Under the pieces are notes generated by a model. The model did not search any database, was not told the DNA's origin, and saw only the letters and a program-made list of their open reading frames with translations. From positions 13,777,241 through 13,841,240 of the forward strand of contig CM057153.1 of the NCBI GenBank assembly GCA_029962745.1: a stretch of 64,000 nt of DNA, read 5' to 3'. This DNA comes from Echinometra lucunter (taxonomy: Eukaryota; Echinodermata; Echinoidea; Camarodonta; Echinometridae). Shown piece by piece: positions 1-12,600 of this stretch (positions within the stretch are counted from its first letter, which is position 1; the number at the start of each line of letters is the position of its first letter). Position numbers and translations under genes: made by a program.

Positions 1-508
1 TAATAAATGTCATTCCAGCAAATAAAAAAGGCCCCCCACCGTACATTTATTTTGATCACACAAGTTTGACTTACCTCTTAATGACGTCATCAAAGTGTCG
101 TTTGTGCATTGCGTGTATTGCATATCCCTGCATTGTAATGATTATTGCGCATGTTTGTTTTATTGCACGCATGCGAAGAGAAAATATCGCATAATATTGC
201 ACGGCAAATTTGTACATGAAAATATGGGGAATTTGGTGTTTTATACAATATGCTCTGATATTGCACAGACAAATCATGTAGACATAAACTATGTGTTTTT
301 ATTGCGCATCTAAAATGCCCTGTATAGCAATAATAATAATAGCAATTAACTTGTTGTCCTGGCCCTTCTTTTTTCTTTGTAATTAGATCAAGATTTTCGA
401 AAGTCATTTCACTTGATATTTTCATGTGGAAATCAAAATTTTCTGGGTTATTTTTGTAGCCCCCTCCCCTAACTAAAGAAATGTAAGATGTCTGAACTAG
501 AAACTTAC

Positions 509-681
509 TGTACTTCTTTCTTGGATCGTTTGAGCTTTGTGATCTCATTAACGATGCGCTTCTCATCCCGCAGCTTGAAATGCTGAGTCTGCAGCTGGTA
601 CTCCAGCTTACGAATGTTGTCATCGATGGCCTTCTCCGTCTTGTGAGGCAAGTTGGCTTTGATGCGTGAGAGGACATCACT
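509..681 (-). CDS. Bfr1-like gene, coding exon 4
   Basis: 173 bp. Acceptor GGATATATTAG precedes AGTGATGTCC and the donor is GTACA|GTAAGT. It encodes SDVLSRIKANLPHKTEKAID, then DNIRKLEYQLQTQHFKLRDE, then KRIVNEITKLKRSKKEV. The pattern of a Lys/Thr-Glu start, an Ile-x-Leu-Glu helix, Leu-x-Asp-Glu and Glu-Ile-x-x-Leu-x-x is what suggests the Bfr1 family. It ends in phase 2, so at least one more exon lies left of the window. Confidence 0.8.
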
Positions 682-3600
682 CTAATATATCCAAGGAAGA
701 AATATACATGTGTAAGTAAGGTTGTTGTTTTCTTTTTAAGGTAACATTACAAGAGAATTACAATAAACATAATTGTAATATCAATCTCAAAGTTATTCAG
801 AGTTCTTGATCAAGTTATAAAACACCCCCAGTACAACAAAACGGACTAGCATACATGCATACAAGATTATGAATTATGACAGAATTAAACATTTTCCAAT
901 TAGATATATCACTCATACATGTAACAAGAATTCTCAAGTGAACAGTATGAATTGTACTAAATAACGAGAAAAACATACACACATGTACATGTAGGCCACA
1001 ATGCACGTTGTATAGATTAATAACTGGCATATAAGTACATGTGGATGTTATTCCCTTGTACAAATCTCCAGAGTCTAATGCAACTGCTGATTACAAATTG
1101 GATTTCTGCATTTTTCATGCCACAAATCTGACATAATTTCTCTGAAGGTGGATATCATATGGTTAGAATGCAAAGGAAATGTATGTAAAAAGGGGGAATT
1201 CGCTGGTGTGAATGGATTATACTAGATTCATAGTGTGAAAGCAATGGGGGGTTTTTGGTAGAAGATAATTCTCTGCATGGGCGAATGGTAGCTATTTATT
1301 AAAGGAGTGAGGCCTATACATGTATGTACTATGACTGAATGGAGCATGATTATATAAGCAATCACTATGGGGGGGGGGGCATATTATACATGTATACATA
1401 TGCACAATCAAAAGGACATGCGCAAGTGCAGTATAATTCTAACAAAATATACAGGGGTCCAGTTAATTTTTCAACAAGGTGTCCAAATAGATACACACAT
1501 GTACTGGTACATGTATAATTTGGTCTGCCTACAGTACACTGGCACACTGCAGAAATTTTGAAATCCTTAACATATAAAGTGAAAAGTTTAAGGGCCCATA
1601 AGCCCCAGACCTCTTTTACTGTAGAGACCTGAGATGACTCAAATGATACTTAATTTGACAGCATTTTGAAAGCAGAAAGAGAAGTCTCTTGAGATGTATG
1701 CATACAGTACACCATGACTTAGAAGAAATTGCAGAACACATTATGTACATGTACATAGGCCGGCAACCCGACATACAACCCATACACTCCAGTGATAATA
1801 GACCTGTTTACTACTTTTATGCATACTTGTTGAACAAAAGTATCCCTTAATAACTAAGAAGCTTGCCTGAGGCTTGCCTGACATAGCAACAACTAATAAA
1901 TGCATACTGGATTCCATAGGCGGCGATCCATAGTCCGGACAGGGGGGACATGTCCCCTCCATTTTTTCTGGAGGGTATTGTCTCCCCCCCCCCCCCCCCA
2001 CTTCGATTTTTAAAGCTTAATATTTTTATTTTTCTATTTTGAATCAGGAGGCCAAATTCAGGCCAACCACTTAAATATTTTATAGGTGTGTATTTTAATG
2101 ACAAAAATGAGGCATCCTCCATTATTTTTTTGTGGTTATTTTTAACGCTCACTCACATAATAATGATCATCTCCCTTCCAATTCTCAAAGCAGATTTTGG
2201 GCAGTGACCTTCAGGGTTTCCGAACTTTCCATCCACCCCCCCCCCCCCCCCACTCGTTACATGAAATCGCCGCCACTGCAGGATTCCATCAATTCAGATG
2301 CCATTACATATTACAGGTGATCTGAATAGTTGGTAACCAAGTGTTCCAGAGAGAAAAATGCACACATTCAAATACATTAGTTAACAGGTCTAGTGCTCCA
2401 GGCTTTATTTAGTCAAAGATACACATTTAGGGTTAGGGTAGGGTTTCAAGTTAGGCCAAGGACAAGTGTTAGGCCAAGGTTAACATTCGGTGTTTGGTTA
2501 GCACATGAAAAGTGATGCGGAGCAAGTGTCGAAGAAGATTCTAGGAAGTCAAAAGAAGTTTAATCTATCAGCTATTTCCACTGCTCTTTTGGCTGACTTT
2601 ATAACAAAGGGCAAAGCTACAAGATCATTAAAATGATATCTCTAGATGGCATGGTTAAAAGTAAAGCTTGATGAACTAACATTATCTGTCTATGACGGGC
2701 TTACTGAGAAAAGAGGATTAAAACCAATACATATACATGTACGTGGGATAAATGAAATGGAAATTCCAGTGAATGTCAAGTTCTGTTGTTTGTATTCGTA
2801 AGGATATGATAATACATTTTTCTCACATTAATGGACATGTATATACACATTTCACAAGACAAAATGACATCATAGATGACGTCTTTGGTTATTTGTGTTT
2901 GAAATTTCCAGAAATGAGCATAGCATTAATGTGTCAAATTCTAAAGCCTTATTGTAAAGGCTACTGTGAATCAGAGTCAACAAGACACCTTTGTGTTGGT
3001 TTACGATTGTTACAAAAGTCATAAACTTGGCGAGTTCAACTATAACAAGGTCGCCTTAACATTAACAATGGGCAGTCAGCCAAACCATATATATATGATC
3101 AACGAAAAAATGACTTGGGATAAATCTGCGTACATGTAAATGCATTTAACATTTTGAATACCTGCAATAACATTACCTTTCATAGGTGAATCAACAAGCC
3201 TGGTTGTATAATATCTGACATAAATTGTAAGTCATATAACACCTATCTAATCTTTATGAACACTTATTTCATTGCATTTGGAGCTTGAAGTTATCTTTAA
3301 ATAAAATCTTTCATGTCCGATCACATGAGTTGACCGATCTCAAACCTTTTTCTTCTTAAGTGGTAATGACTGTGAAAACTTGAAGGTCCTCAACAATTTT
3401 CTGTAATCTTTTTTGCAAAGTTAATCCATGAGATTTTCAGAAGCAAGAAAATACACATGGATATAAGCTCATAAAATTACTCTCATGTTTACGATATCGT
3501 GTACACCTGTACATTTTCAAGTTGGTGATAGTGCTGAGCAGGATTTTTAAATACAAACTTGCATGACACTGACAGACATATACTGTACACAAAGTAATTT

Positions 3601-6600
3601 GAGATCATACCTTCTTTGATATATCATCACTGAGTTTATGGATGTTCTCATCAAACTCCTTGCGCTTGGCAATAGTGGATTCTTTTAATTCTCTGATGCT
3701 CTTCTGTTCTTTGAGGAGGTTCTCCCTCTCTGCTGTTTCCGCTGGAGAGCTCTCGTTGTTGGGTCTGCCATAAGATTTCTGTTTTTAAAAAAAAAATCGT
3801 TTCTTATTGTACTTGGATGGGAACTATTTCTGATGGTGGAAATCTCCACCTTCATATCATGATGTTTTTCATAAAGTATCTTCAACAATATTTGTATCTC
3901 CTTGCATATAAAATCCATCATACAAGTAACATTTCAACCATCATCCTCATCAAAAATTACCATCACTAGCACCAATATCAAAAGTCCCGAACAATCGCCA
4001 CTACCATTCTCACAACCATAGACACCATCACAGCCATCCCTATCCCTTTCATAACAACATGGATATCCACAACCATCATCAATGACCACAATTAATCCCC
4101 CCCTCCCTCCCCCCTCCATTACTATCACCATCATCACCACCACCACTCTCAACACATTTATTACAATCACTTCCATTACCAAATGAATCATAACTACACC
4201 CACTAACCATCACCACCACCACCACCACCACTATTACATCTTCATCCTCATCAAAACCAATCCAGCCTCCTTGGCACTCACTGGTATTCTCTCAGCGGCC
4301 GTAATGTTCATTTCTTCAACCACATTTTCACTACAATCATTACCAACTTACCACCACAACCAACTTCTCGACCACTATCGCATCCTTACCAGTTCTTACT
4401 CCTTAACACTGATCCTCTCCATATGGGCCTGAACGTCTCCCTAAATGCTGGCATTTCTCGGGTTGTCACACAAGCCTCCTAACCACAATATTACCACAAC
4501 CACTACAATTCACTCCACCACGGCCACAGCCATTACTACCACCATCATCATACTTAACCAGTTCAGCCTCCTTTGCAAATCAATCCTCTCTATAAGAGCC
4601 TGCAAGTCTCTCTTATGCTGGTCTGTTGGGTTGACATACATTGTACAACCCTTTCAATAACATCAACATCACAAATGTTACCATCACACCAACTAAAACT
4701 ACCACCACAGCCGCCGCCCCCGCTGCCCCAGCTTCCCCATCCTTACCAGTTCAGCCTCCTTTGCACCGATTATCTCTGTACGGGCTTGCAAGTCTCTCTT
4801 ATGCTGGCAACTGTTAGGTTGACATATATGTACATTGCACAACTCTGTCAATAACAAGACAACCACTACTTATATCACACTAACATCCTCTACTACTACC
4901 ACCACCATCACCCCCACAGCCCCAGCTTCCCCATACCAGTTCAGCCTCTTTTGCACTGATTCTCTCTGTACGGGCCTGCAAGTCTCTCGTGCTGGCACTG
5001 TTAGGTTGACATACATTGTACAACCCTTTCAATAACATTACCATCACAACCGTTACCATCACACCAACCTCCTCTACCTGGTTACTCTACCACTACAACC
5101 ACCACCACCACCACCACCAACTCCGCCACAGCCACCACTGCTTCCCCATCCTTACCAGTTCAGCCTCCTTTGCACTGATCCTTTCTGTAAGGACCTGCAC
5201 TTCCCTCTCATGCTGACGTCTGTTGGGTTGACGTACAATCCTTTTCTTACTGACCCCTGTAGATAAACCAGAGAAAATCAAGCAACAGATTAACCTTCTG
5301 GTTACAACAATTCCAAATTTAACTACATGTATTCTAACTGTAACTATTCCAAATGTAACTAATCAAGATGTACAGTAACAGACATTACACAATCCATCCT
5401 TAACAAGGTTAGCATTAACAGTCTAAAAGACTATAGTAGCTAGATTCATGCATGTTTGCTGACCTCTTACAGGTAGGGACAATGAAATTTAAAATGTATC
5501 CCTACAACTTCAAGAATAACAGAATAATGAAACAACAAAATAATTAGGTCATAAAGTTTCAAGTTTTTGACACATTTGAAGAGAACTGTGTTTGTCATCT
5601 TTACTCCATATGTTTCTTCTCAAATTTTACAGTTTGAAAATTCCATGGCAAAATTTCATTCTGGAAAAAAAAAAAAAACGGTGAAATTTTGAAAAATTGT
5701 TAAATTTAACAATCCTCATTACATGTACGTATATCATAGTTGCATCTCTCCCCCCCCCCTCCCCCTCCCCCTCCCTAAAAGACCCCCAGAAGTGCTATGA
5801 ACATATTGATTGGAACAACGGTACCGGTTCTCATTTTGTTGCTTAATTATACATGTTTGTCATAATAAACAGTTTATTATTACAAATATATCCAGGTATA
5901 AATACATATGTATGAAGGTTAAATGCAATCAGATATGCATCATATCCTCTCTACATTACTACCTTTTCACTAAAAAATGAAAATTTATTTACATGTTATT
6001 AACTTGAAAGTTGGAAAATTTCCAAACACATCAGAACAAGAAATCATGATTACGAATCCCTTAAAAAGCCCCAAATTTTCACCTATTATTGTGTCCTCTA
6101 CCCATTCGACCTACATCACAATGATCCTGCGTCCTGTACATGGGACTTCTTTTGTTAAATCTAAAGCCAGTGCAATTTTTGTTACCACAACAATAAACAC
6201 GTCAGTGAATGTCTACTGTGAACTCTACCAAACAGACCACAAAACCACAAAGACATATTGGCAATAACATATTAACAGTGACTGTCCATAACCCGATGAT
6301 AAATGTGTTTGTTGAGTGTAAATTGTTCCTATACAGACGCCAACTCTCTTCCCCTTCCTCTTCCTCCCTCCCTCTCTCTGTCTCACACACACACACACAC
6401 ACCCTCATGCCCCCCACACACACACACTACACACACATTCAGATTACAATGATAACTGGAAGACAAGGTTCAACATTATACATGTTCATGTATGACTCTG
6501 ACCTCTGGAAACCCCCCCCCCCCCCCACAACAATTTAAGATAACAAAACAAAATAACCACAAGATCGATCACTTCCATTACAATAAACATATAATTAAAC

Positions 6601-9600
6601 AATTACAGAATTTTCTTGAAAAAGGAGTTTAACTCATTTGCAACAAATAAAAGAGGGAATAATTTTCTGTCAAAATGTTCAGTTTTAGATGAATTATATT
6701 AATTTTTTTACATGAATTACTATTCTGCAAACAAAAATTGTGTATTTGCCAAACTTTTGTTGTTGTGTATGACAAACTCTTTCATTTTAATATAATCATC
6801 ATTTTAGCTTGCTAACATAGGTTTACATTTTAATATACCAGTAATAATTTTGAATTTAATTTTTTTTTCAAACATTTCATCTGTGACTGATCTGAGTTTC
6901 AGTTCTTGCCTTGGGTGTCTGCCTTCAAATGTTTATTTGGATCTCCAATGAACCCCCCTTTTTAAAACTTTTTAATATAACAGTTTTAATCTGAACAGCT
7001 GTACAATGAAAACAATAGAATAACAAGAAAAAAAAGTGCCTATAGTGAAAACAGAAACAACAAGAAAAGAAGATATTTGGATTATCACAATGGTCTGACC
7101 AACGAGGCACCTGCACTATTCAAATAGTACCTCCTTGGTCTATACATAATATTGCCTGAACAGGTATCCCTATAGTAAAGGTGAAGAATCTCAAAAAGAA
7201 AGAGAAAGAGAGAGAGAGAGAGAAAGCTACCTTGCTGTCCATATATACATTTGATTGAAATTACAAAATAACCTAATAAATATTAAATATTACCTTTGAA
7301 CAAACAGCTTGGAAAATTTGGGAGGAAATTCATACACCAGCTGCAAAAAGTTTTGATGAGTAATTTCAAGATGATGTATGAATATAAAGACAGAGCCTAT
7401 TTTCACTTCCTCAAATATAGCTACACGTGTCCGATGCTAGTATGACATACGCCTTCACATATCCGGACAACCTGAAACATTGTTTACCAAGGCTGTTAGA
7501 GTTAACTTTCGAATTCCTGTATTAGGAAGTTTCACAAGAAACCGGGAAACTCAATTTCCAAGGACTTGAGTGATTTCCTGCATAGGAAATGCAGACTGGA
7601 TCTCTGGACAAAGTTACTGTGACATCTGCACAGGCTGTCATAGTTATGAAACTTTTAGCTACCAAAACCGCAACGTTTTAGAAAATGACGGTTTAAACAA
7701 TGAAGACGGTTTATAGAGGAACAAAACAGTGACTGCTCAGAGTTTTGAAACTACAGGCCCATAGTCTGTGTGTCTGCACGGAATAATTTGCATGCTCAAA
7801 TCTTTGTCAATCGAAATGCACAACAGGTGTCTGAACTGTAAGACTACCATATTCATAAGCTCTAACTGTTTCTGACAGCTGGAGACTGGTACAAAATGTA
7901 AAGTAAGACCCTTCATCCCTTCCCAAAGGTTTTTACATGGAATTACGATCAAAAAGAGTTTGTCTTAACACCTTTCAAACGCATGACCTTGAGTAAGGAT
8001 ATCAACTGCTATTATTTCTTGAGTTAAGCTAAAACTATGACTAAACTTCCAGTTTTAAATCTATAAGTTTTAAAACTGTCCACAGTCCACACCACATGAA
8101 ACTCCCGGGGGGGGGGGGGGCACTCAGTATATAATGCATGGTGGGTATGTGCCGCGGAGAAGACCCCCATTTTTACACTCAAATTTCCATTCCAAAGCAT
8201 AGCACTTTTATCTTATTGAGAAAAAGAACAAAGAAAGCCGTTCTAAAGCATAGCATTTTCTTATCGAGAAAAAAAGAAGAAAGAAATCCGTTCCAAAGCT
8301 TCGCATATATTTCATTACGCCGATCCGGCCGCATTGATCCGCTACAATGAGCTGCTTTTTTTGGTGAAAAGCGGCCCGCAGAGCGCTGTCCGACCATTGT
8401 CTCTGCGCGAGCGCACCCGGCGCCCGTGCCGCCGGCTAGCTGCATGCACGTATGCCCGTTCCATAGGGATACATACGCACTCACACGCAGGCGAACCGTT
8501 CCAAAGACCCCCATTTTCACAAACATTTGTAGTTCCGAAGCCCGTTCCGAAGACCCTCCTTTTCACAATAAGCCTGTTCCAAAGCTCCCGTTTTTTGTCT
8601 CGCCCGCGGCACATACCTACCACTTTTGGGGTCGAGTACCCCCCCCCCTCCCAGGGATGAAATTACAAGATAACCTAAAGGTTTTAAAACTACAAGTGGA
8701 CTTTAAGTTTAGGGACAGTTGTGTGAATGTAACTAAAATCTCACAACTTTTAGGGTTCAGCAACCAAACACGGGGGATACCGGTATGGCTTTTTTGAGGA
8801 GTTGACGTAAACTGTGTGTGATTAGTCAGTGTACGGCTAAAATGTGTTATATTCTTACATACATTTGTACAACTTTGGTAGCCAGTTTTCCACAATCTGT
8901 TAAAATTTTATGGCAGCAGCCCACTTCTTGAAGAACTCAGAATTCTTATCGCTATTTGGGATGAAATGGAAAGACCTCTCCAAGTCTTTTCCAGAGGCAT
9001 TTTTTGAAGCCAAAAGCCTGGCTGTGCACATCTTTGGGTCTATCCTTAGTGTAAGCGCGCACGAAATTTACAAAATAATCACGTCTGAGAAGATAAGACT
9101 AGAAATGAATCCGGGTATGAAATGAATCCAGGTATAAATGAATAAAGTGCACCGTCAACTTCGTCAACTGCTAATGGCGCAGTGGTTAAAGCCTTTGTCA
9201 GAGCTCGATATATTACCAGTCATGCTAGTCAAGGGTTCAAATCCTCATGACGCTGGTAATTTTTTTGTCGTTATGAAATTGATTATGAAATTGATGACAA
9301 TGGTGTTTATTCCATTGACGAAATAGTTAAAGTATAATAGATATTCTTCGATCAAGTGCCTACCATTCCACGCCTGCTTACACTAAGGATCGACCCATCT
9401 TTGCATCCTCTCAATATTGCAGGAAAATGTGCATTGTGAATACACAGTTTACACAAACTGTATGCGCACATCTGGGCACTTTCATCAGCAGAAACGTACA
9501 TCACTACTTCACAGGGGTGGTAGGGGGGGTAGATTTAGGCAGTGAAAATGGCAATCCCCACCATGGCAACATACAAAGCAGAAGATGTGCTATGTGAATA

Positions 9601-12600
9601 TTAATACTGAATATTACCAAACTGAGAGGCCTGAATGATCTGATTTTCTCATGAAATCTGTTTTCTTTACCTTCTACATACGTACATGATGCTGAAAGGC
9701 CCTGAGATTTTCATTCTTCTTTAATCTGCAATATCCATCAGATCAGGGGGTGTAACATAAAAAATACAATCAATCTTACGATTGATATCAATCGTCTATG
9801 GCAATCCATGTACTAAAGAGATACAAATTATTGTAAGATTGATTGTATCTCTTTATGTTACACCCCCCTGAAACTCCAACATTCATACAAGTACATATTT
9901 TAGGGTAAGTCCATGACAATACACTGTATCTCATACAAACACGGCTCACCTGAACATTACACACACATGAAGGACAATATAGAAATTCACATCATTCCCC
10001 CCCCCCTTTTTTTTTGTTCAGTATGTTCAGGGATCCAAACAAGCATCCAAATCATCAGCTTTGAAAATTTATGTTGAGATATTACAAAATTGATCAAATA
10101 CTTACAAAATAGTGCACTCTAAATACATTTAACATGCATAGACTTAAGATTAAGAAAAGTTGACTTCGATTTTACTTGTCTTGGAACCATACATTGGTAG
10201 GCACCTCCCCCCCCCCCCCCCCCCAACTCCATCCCCATTTTGTTTATGAATGCTCTTTTTTCTTTAATTCATTATGAAATTGCAGCACAATGTCCAAGAA
10301 ACTTCTGCAAAAGCTTCTTTGTTTAGGTAGGCTACAACGTAAAACAAAATTAAGATTAATACATGTACCAACCTTTAGCATACAATGTATCAAATATTGG
10401 CCCATTGTGGACTTTGGAGTATTTGGACAGTGAAGTGTATATGTACAGTATGAAGTAACAAAATATAAGATAACAAATCATAAATAAAGTAATTATGTAT
10501 TAGCCTCATGTAACTCATTATACTTTATGGCATTTATTGTAATAATTTTGGTCTATACTGTAAAGTAAGTAAGGAGCTCAGATGTAGTACATCTATACTG
10601 TACTATCAAATGTGTATTTTTATTTTTTACTTCGACATGGCGTCAAATTGTATATACAATGGTGTCATTTTCTAACATACATACATGTTCATGTCCATCT
10701 ACTAAATACTATTTCAATCATGGTCTATACTAAATGTATTTCAGAAACGCTCTATTGTACGGGAGAAATGGGATAATATCATTGTACTTGTACATTTATC
10801 ATGTGATACTGCTGGGTTTAAAGTAGCCCTACAATGTACAATATATGTAAAGTGAGTGTCGGTATTAATACAGGCCTACATGCTGTGCATGTACATCACA
10901 ATAAGTTTGGATTGTCGTATGCTTTTTCACCTTTCATCTATATTTTTAAACGCTGCAACTGTATGATCGAATATGTACAAAACAGATCTACCAGTACATA
11001 CTTTGAAATACAAGAATTATACACTTCCTTTTATGTGAGGCCAATGTACTCTCTGACCTTGAGAAACAATTCAGATTTCTCAACATCCTTTTCACTGGAC
11101 CTTCGGCACTCATTGCTGTGGACAGACAAAAACGTTTTTCTAAGCAGGTCCCTAAAGATCTAGTAACCAGCACTTGTCTGTGGTTTTCCTGACTGCTGAA
11201 GATTTATAGACTCGGTTCAGACTCATAGGACTTTAGGTAAAGTGCACAGACAAACATAATACATGTACATGAACATGCATGCCTCCAGTATCAAGGCTAA
11301 CCATAATGTACTTTTGTCTGTGTAAATGCATATGCGTGGGACTACTTGACCGTAATTTCAAACTGCACACTTGAAAATGTGTTTTCTCCCCTTGGTAAAA
11401 CATGTATTTAATGCCATACAACCATGCTATTCCCTACATGTGCAGGTACATGTAGAGTACATTCCATGCACTACTTTTAACATGGCTTCCTGTGATACAT
11501 GTACACTGTACTTTACAAAATATTTATTAAATAAACCAATTAAATGTAGCTAAATGATTTAATAGAGGAACATACATGTACATGCACATGTAAGTAAAAC
11601 AATTAATATAATTTCAATGATAGATGTACATATCTTAATAATCAGTGCCGTGAAAAAGTGTAATATGAATCTGTGACTGTACAGTGTTACAGTAATACCA
11701 ATTTTCAAAGCTGCAGAGCTGACTGTATATGTGTGTAGGATGACTCCATTCTTAAACTAAGTAAAAAGGACCCCTTCCAGCTATTTCAAAAGGGGAAAAC
11801 AGACCAATGCAACTGAATGCTAATTAATTTATAAATTAAAAAACAATTGTTTCATTATCTTTACTGGGTAATGTACAATGTACATGTCACTTTCAAGGCT
11901 GCAAATAAAATAATCACAAATCTGCTGCTAAAAACTAATTAATACAATATTTTTTTATTATAAGAAATGATGTACAAAATCAAATGGGGGGGGGGGGGGG
12001 CTCATTAGTCACTCTCTTTCCTTTCATACATGTAGCATACCAATTTCTATGCAGTTTTTAAAAGTATGCACCCCCCCCCCCCCCAAGGGAAAAAAATTAG
12101 AATGTGGATGTTTTGCGACTACTGTACAATTCCTTTCTTTCCTACTTACTTCTCTTTGGTGTGCTATTGTAAACACAAACACAGGACTGTATGACCCATC
12201 CCAACACAGTCATGATGCACACTATGAAGTAAGGGCTATATTTATCACTACAGCATGGAAAAATACCAGTCAGGCCAATGAAGCATACATGTAAGGGAGT
12301 ATCAATGAGATTGCATTTGATATCTTTAATTTACTACAGTTGCATCTGTACTAGTTTGCAATTAATACGAAGCTTCTGAAAGTACAACATAGACAGAAAA
12401 TGAATTTTAATTATTGCAACCTTAGTATCCCATTCATGACAAAGGGTCCACATTGTGTTGTTTGGCTCAATAACTTTAAAGGTAAAGTCCATCCCAGAAG
12501 TTTTACTGTTTCAATAAAAGGGGTTAAATTTGAACAGCATTCTAAAAAAGAAATGAGCAAAATCGGTCAAAGAATAAGAAAATTACACTCATTTACATTT

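Noticed and set aside
90..680. 196-codon minus-strand open frame at the left edge
   Set aside because: It runs out of phase with the spliced exon 681-509 and through the donor into intron; its protein is not similar to anything recognisable. The exon frame is preferred.
2428..2450. Telomere repeat (GGTTAGGGTAGGG)
   Set aside because: Too short and isolated to be more than chance or a fragment.
3934..4203. 89-codon minus-strand frame rich in Val/Met/Gly
   Set aside because: It is produced by CAT/CCA trinucleotide repeats.
9165..9262. A functional tRNA gene
   Set aside because: A and B boxes match but the T stem pairs poorly and no proper acceptor stem could be drawn; listed as tRNA-like instead.
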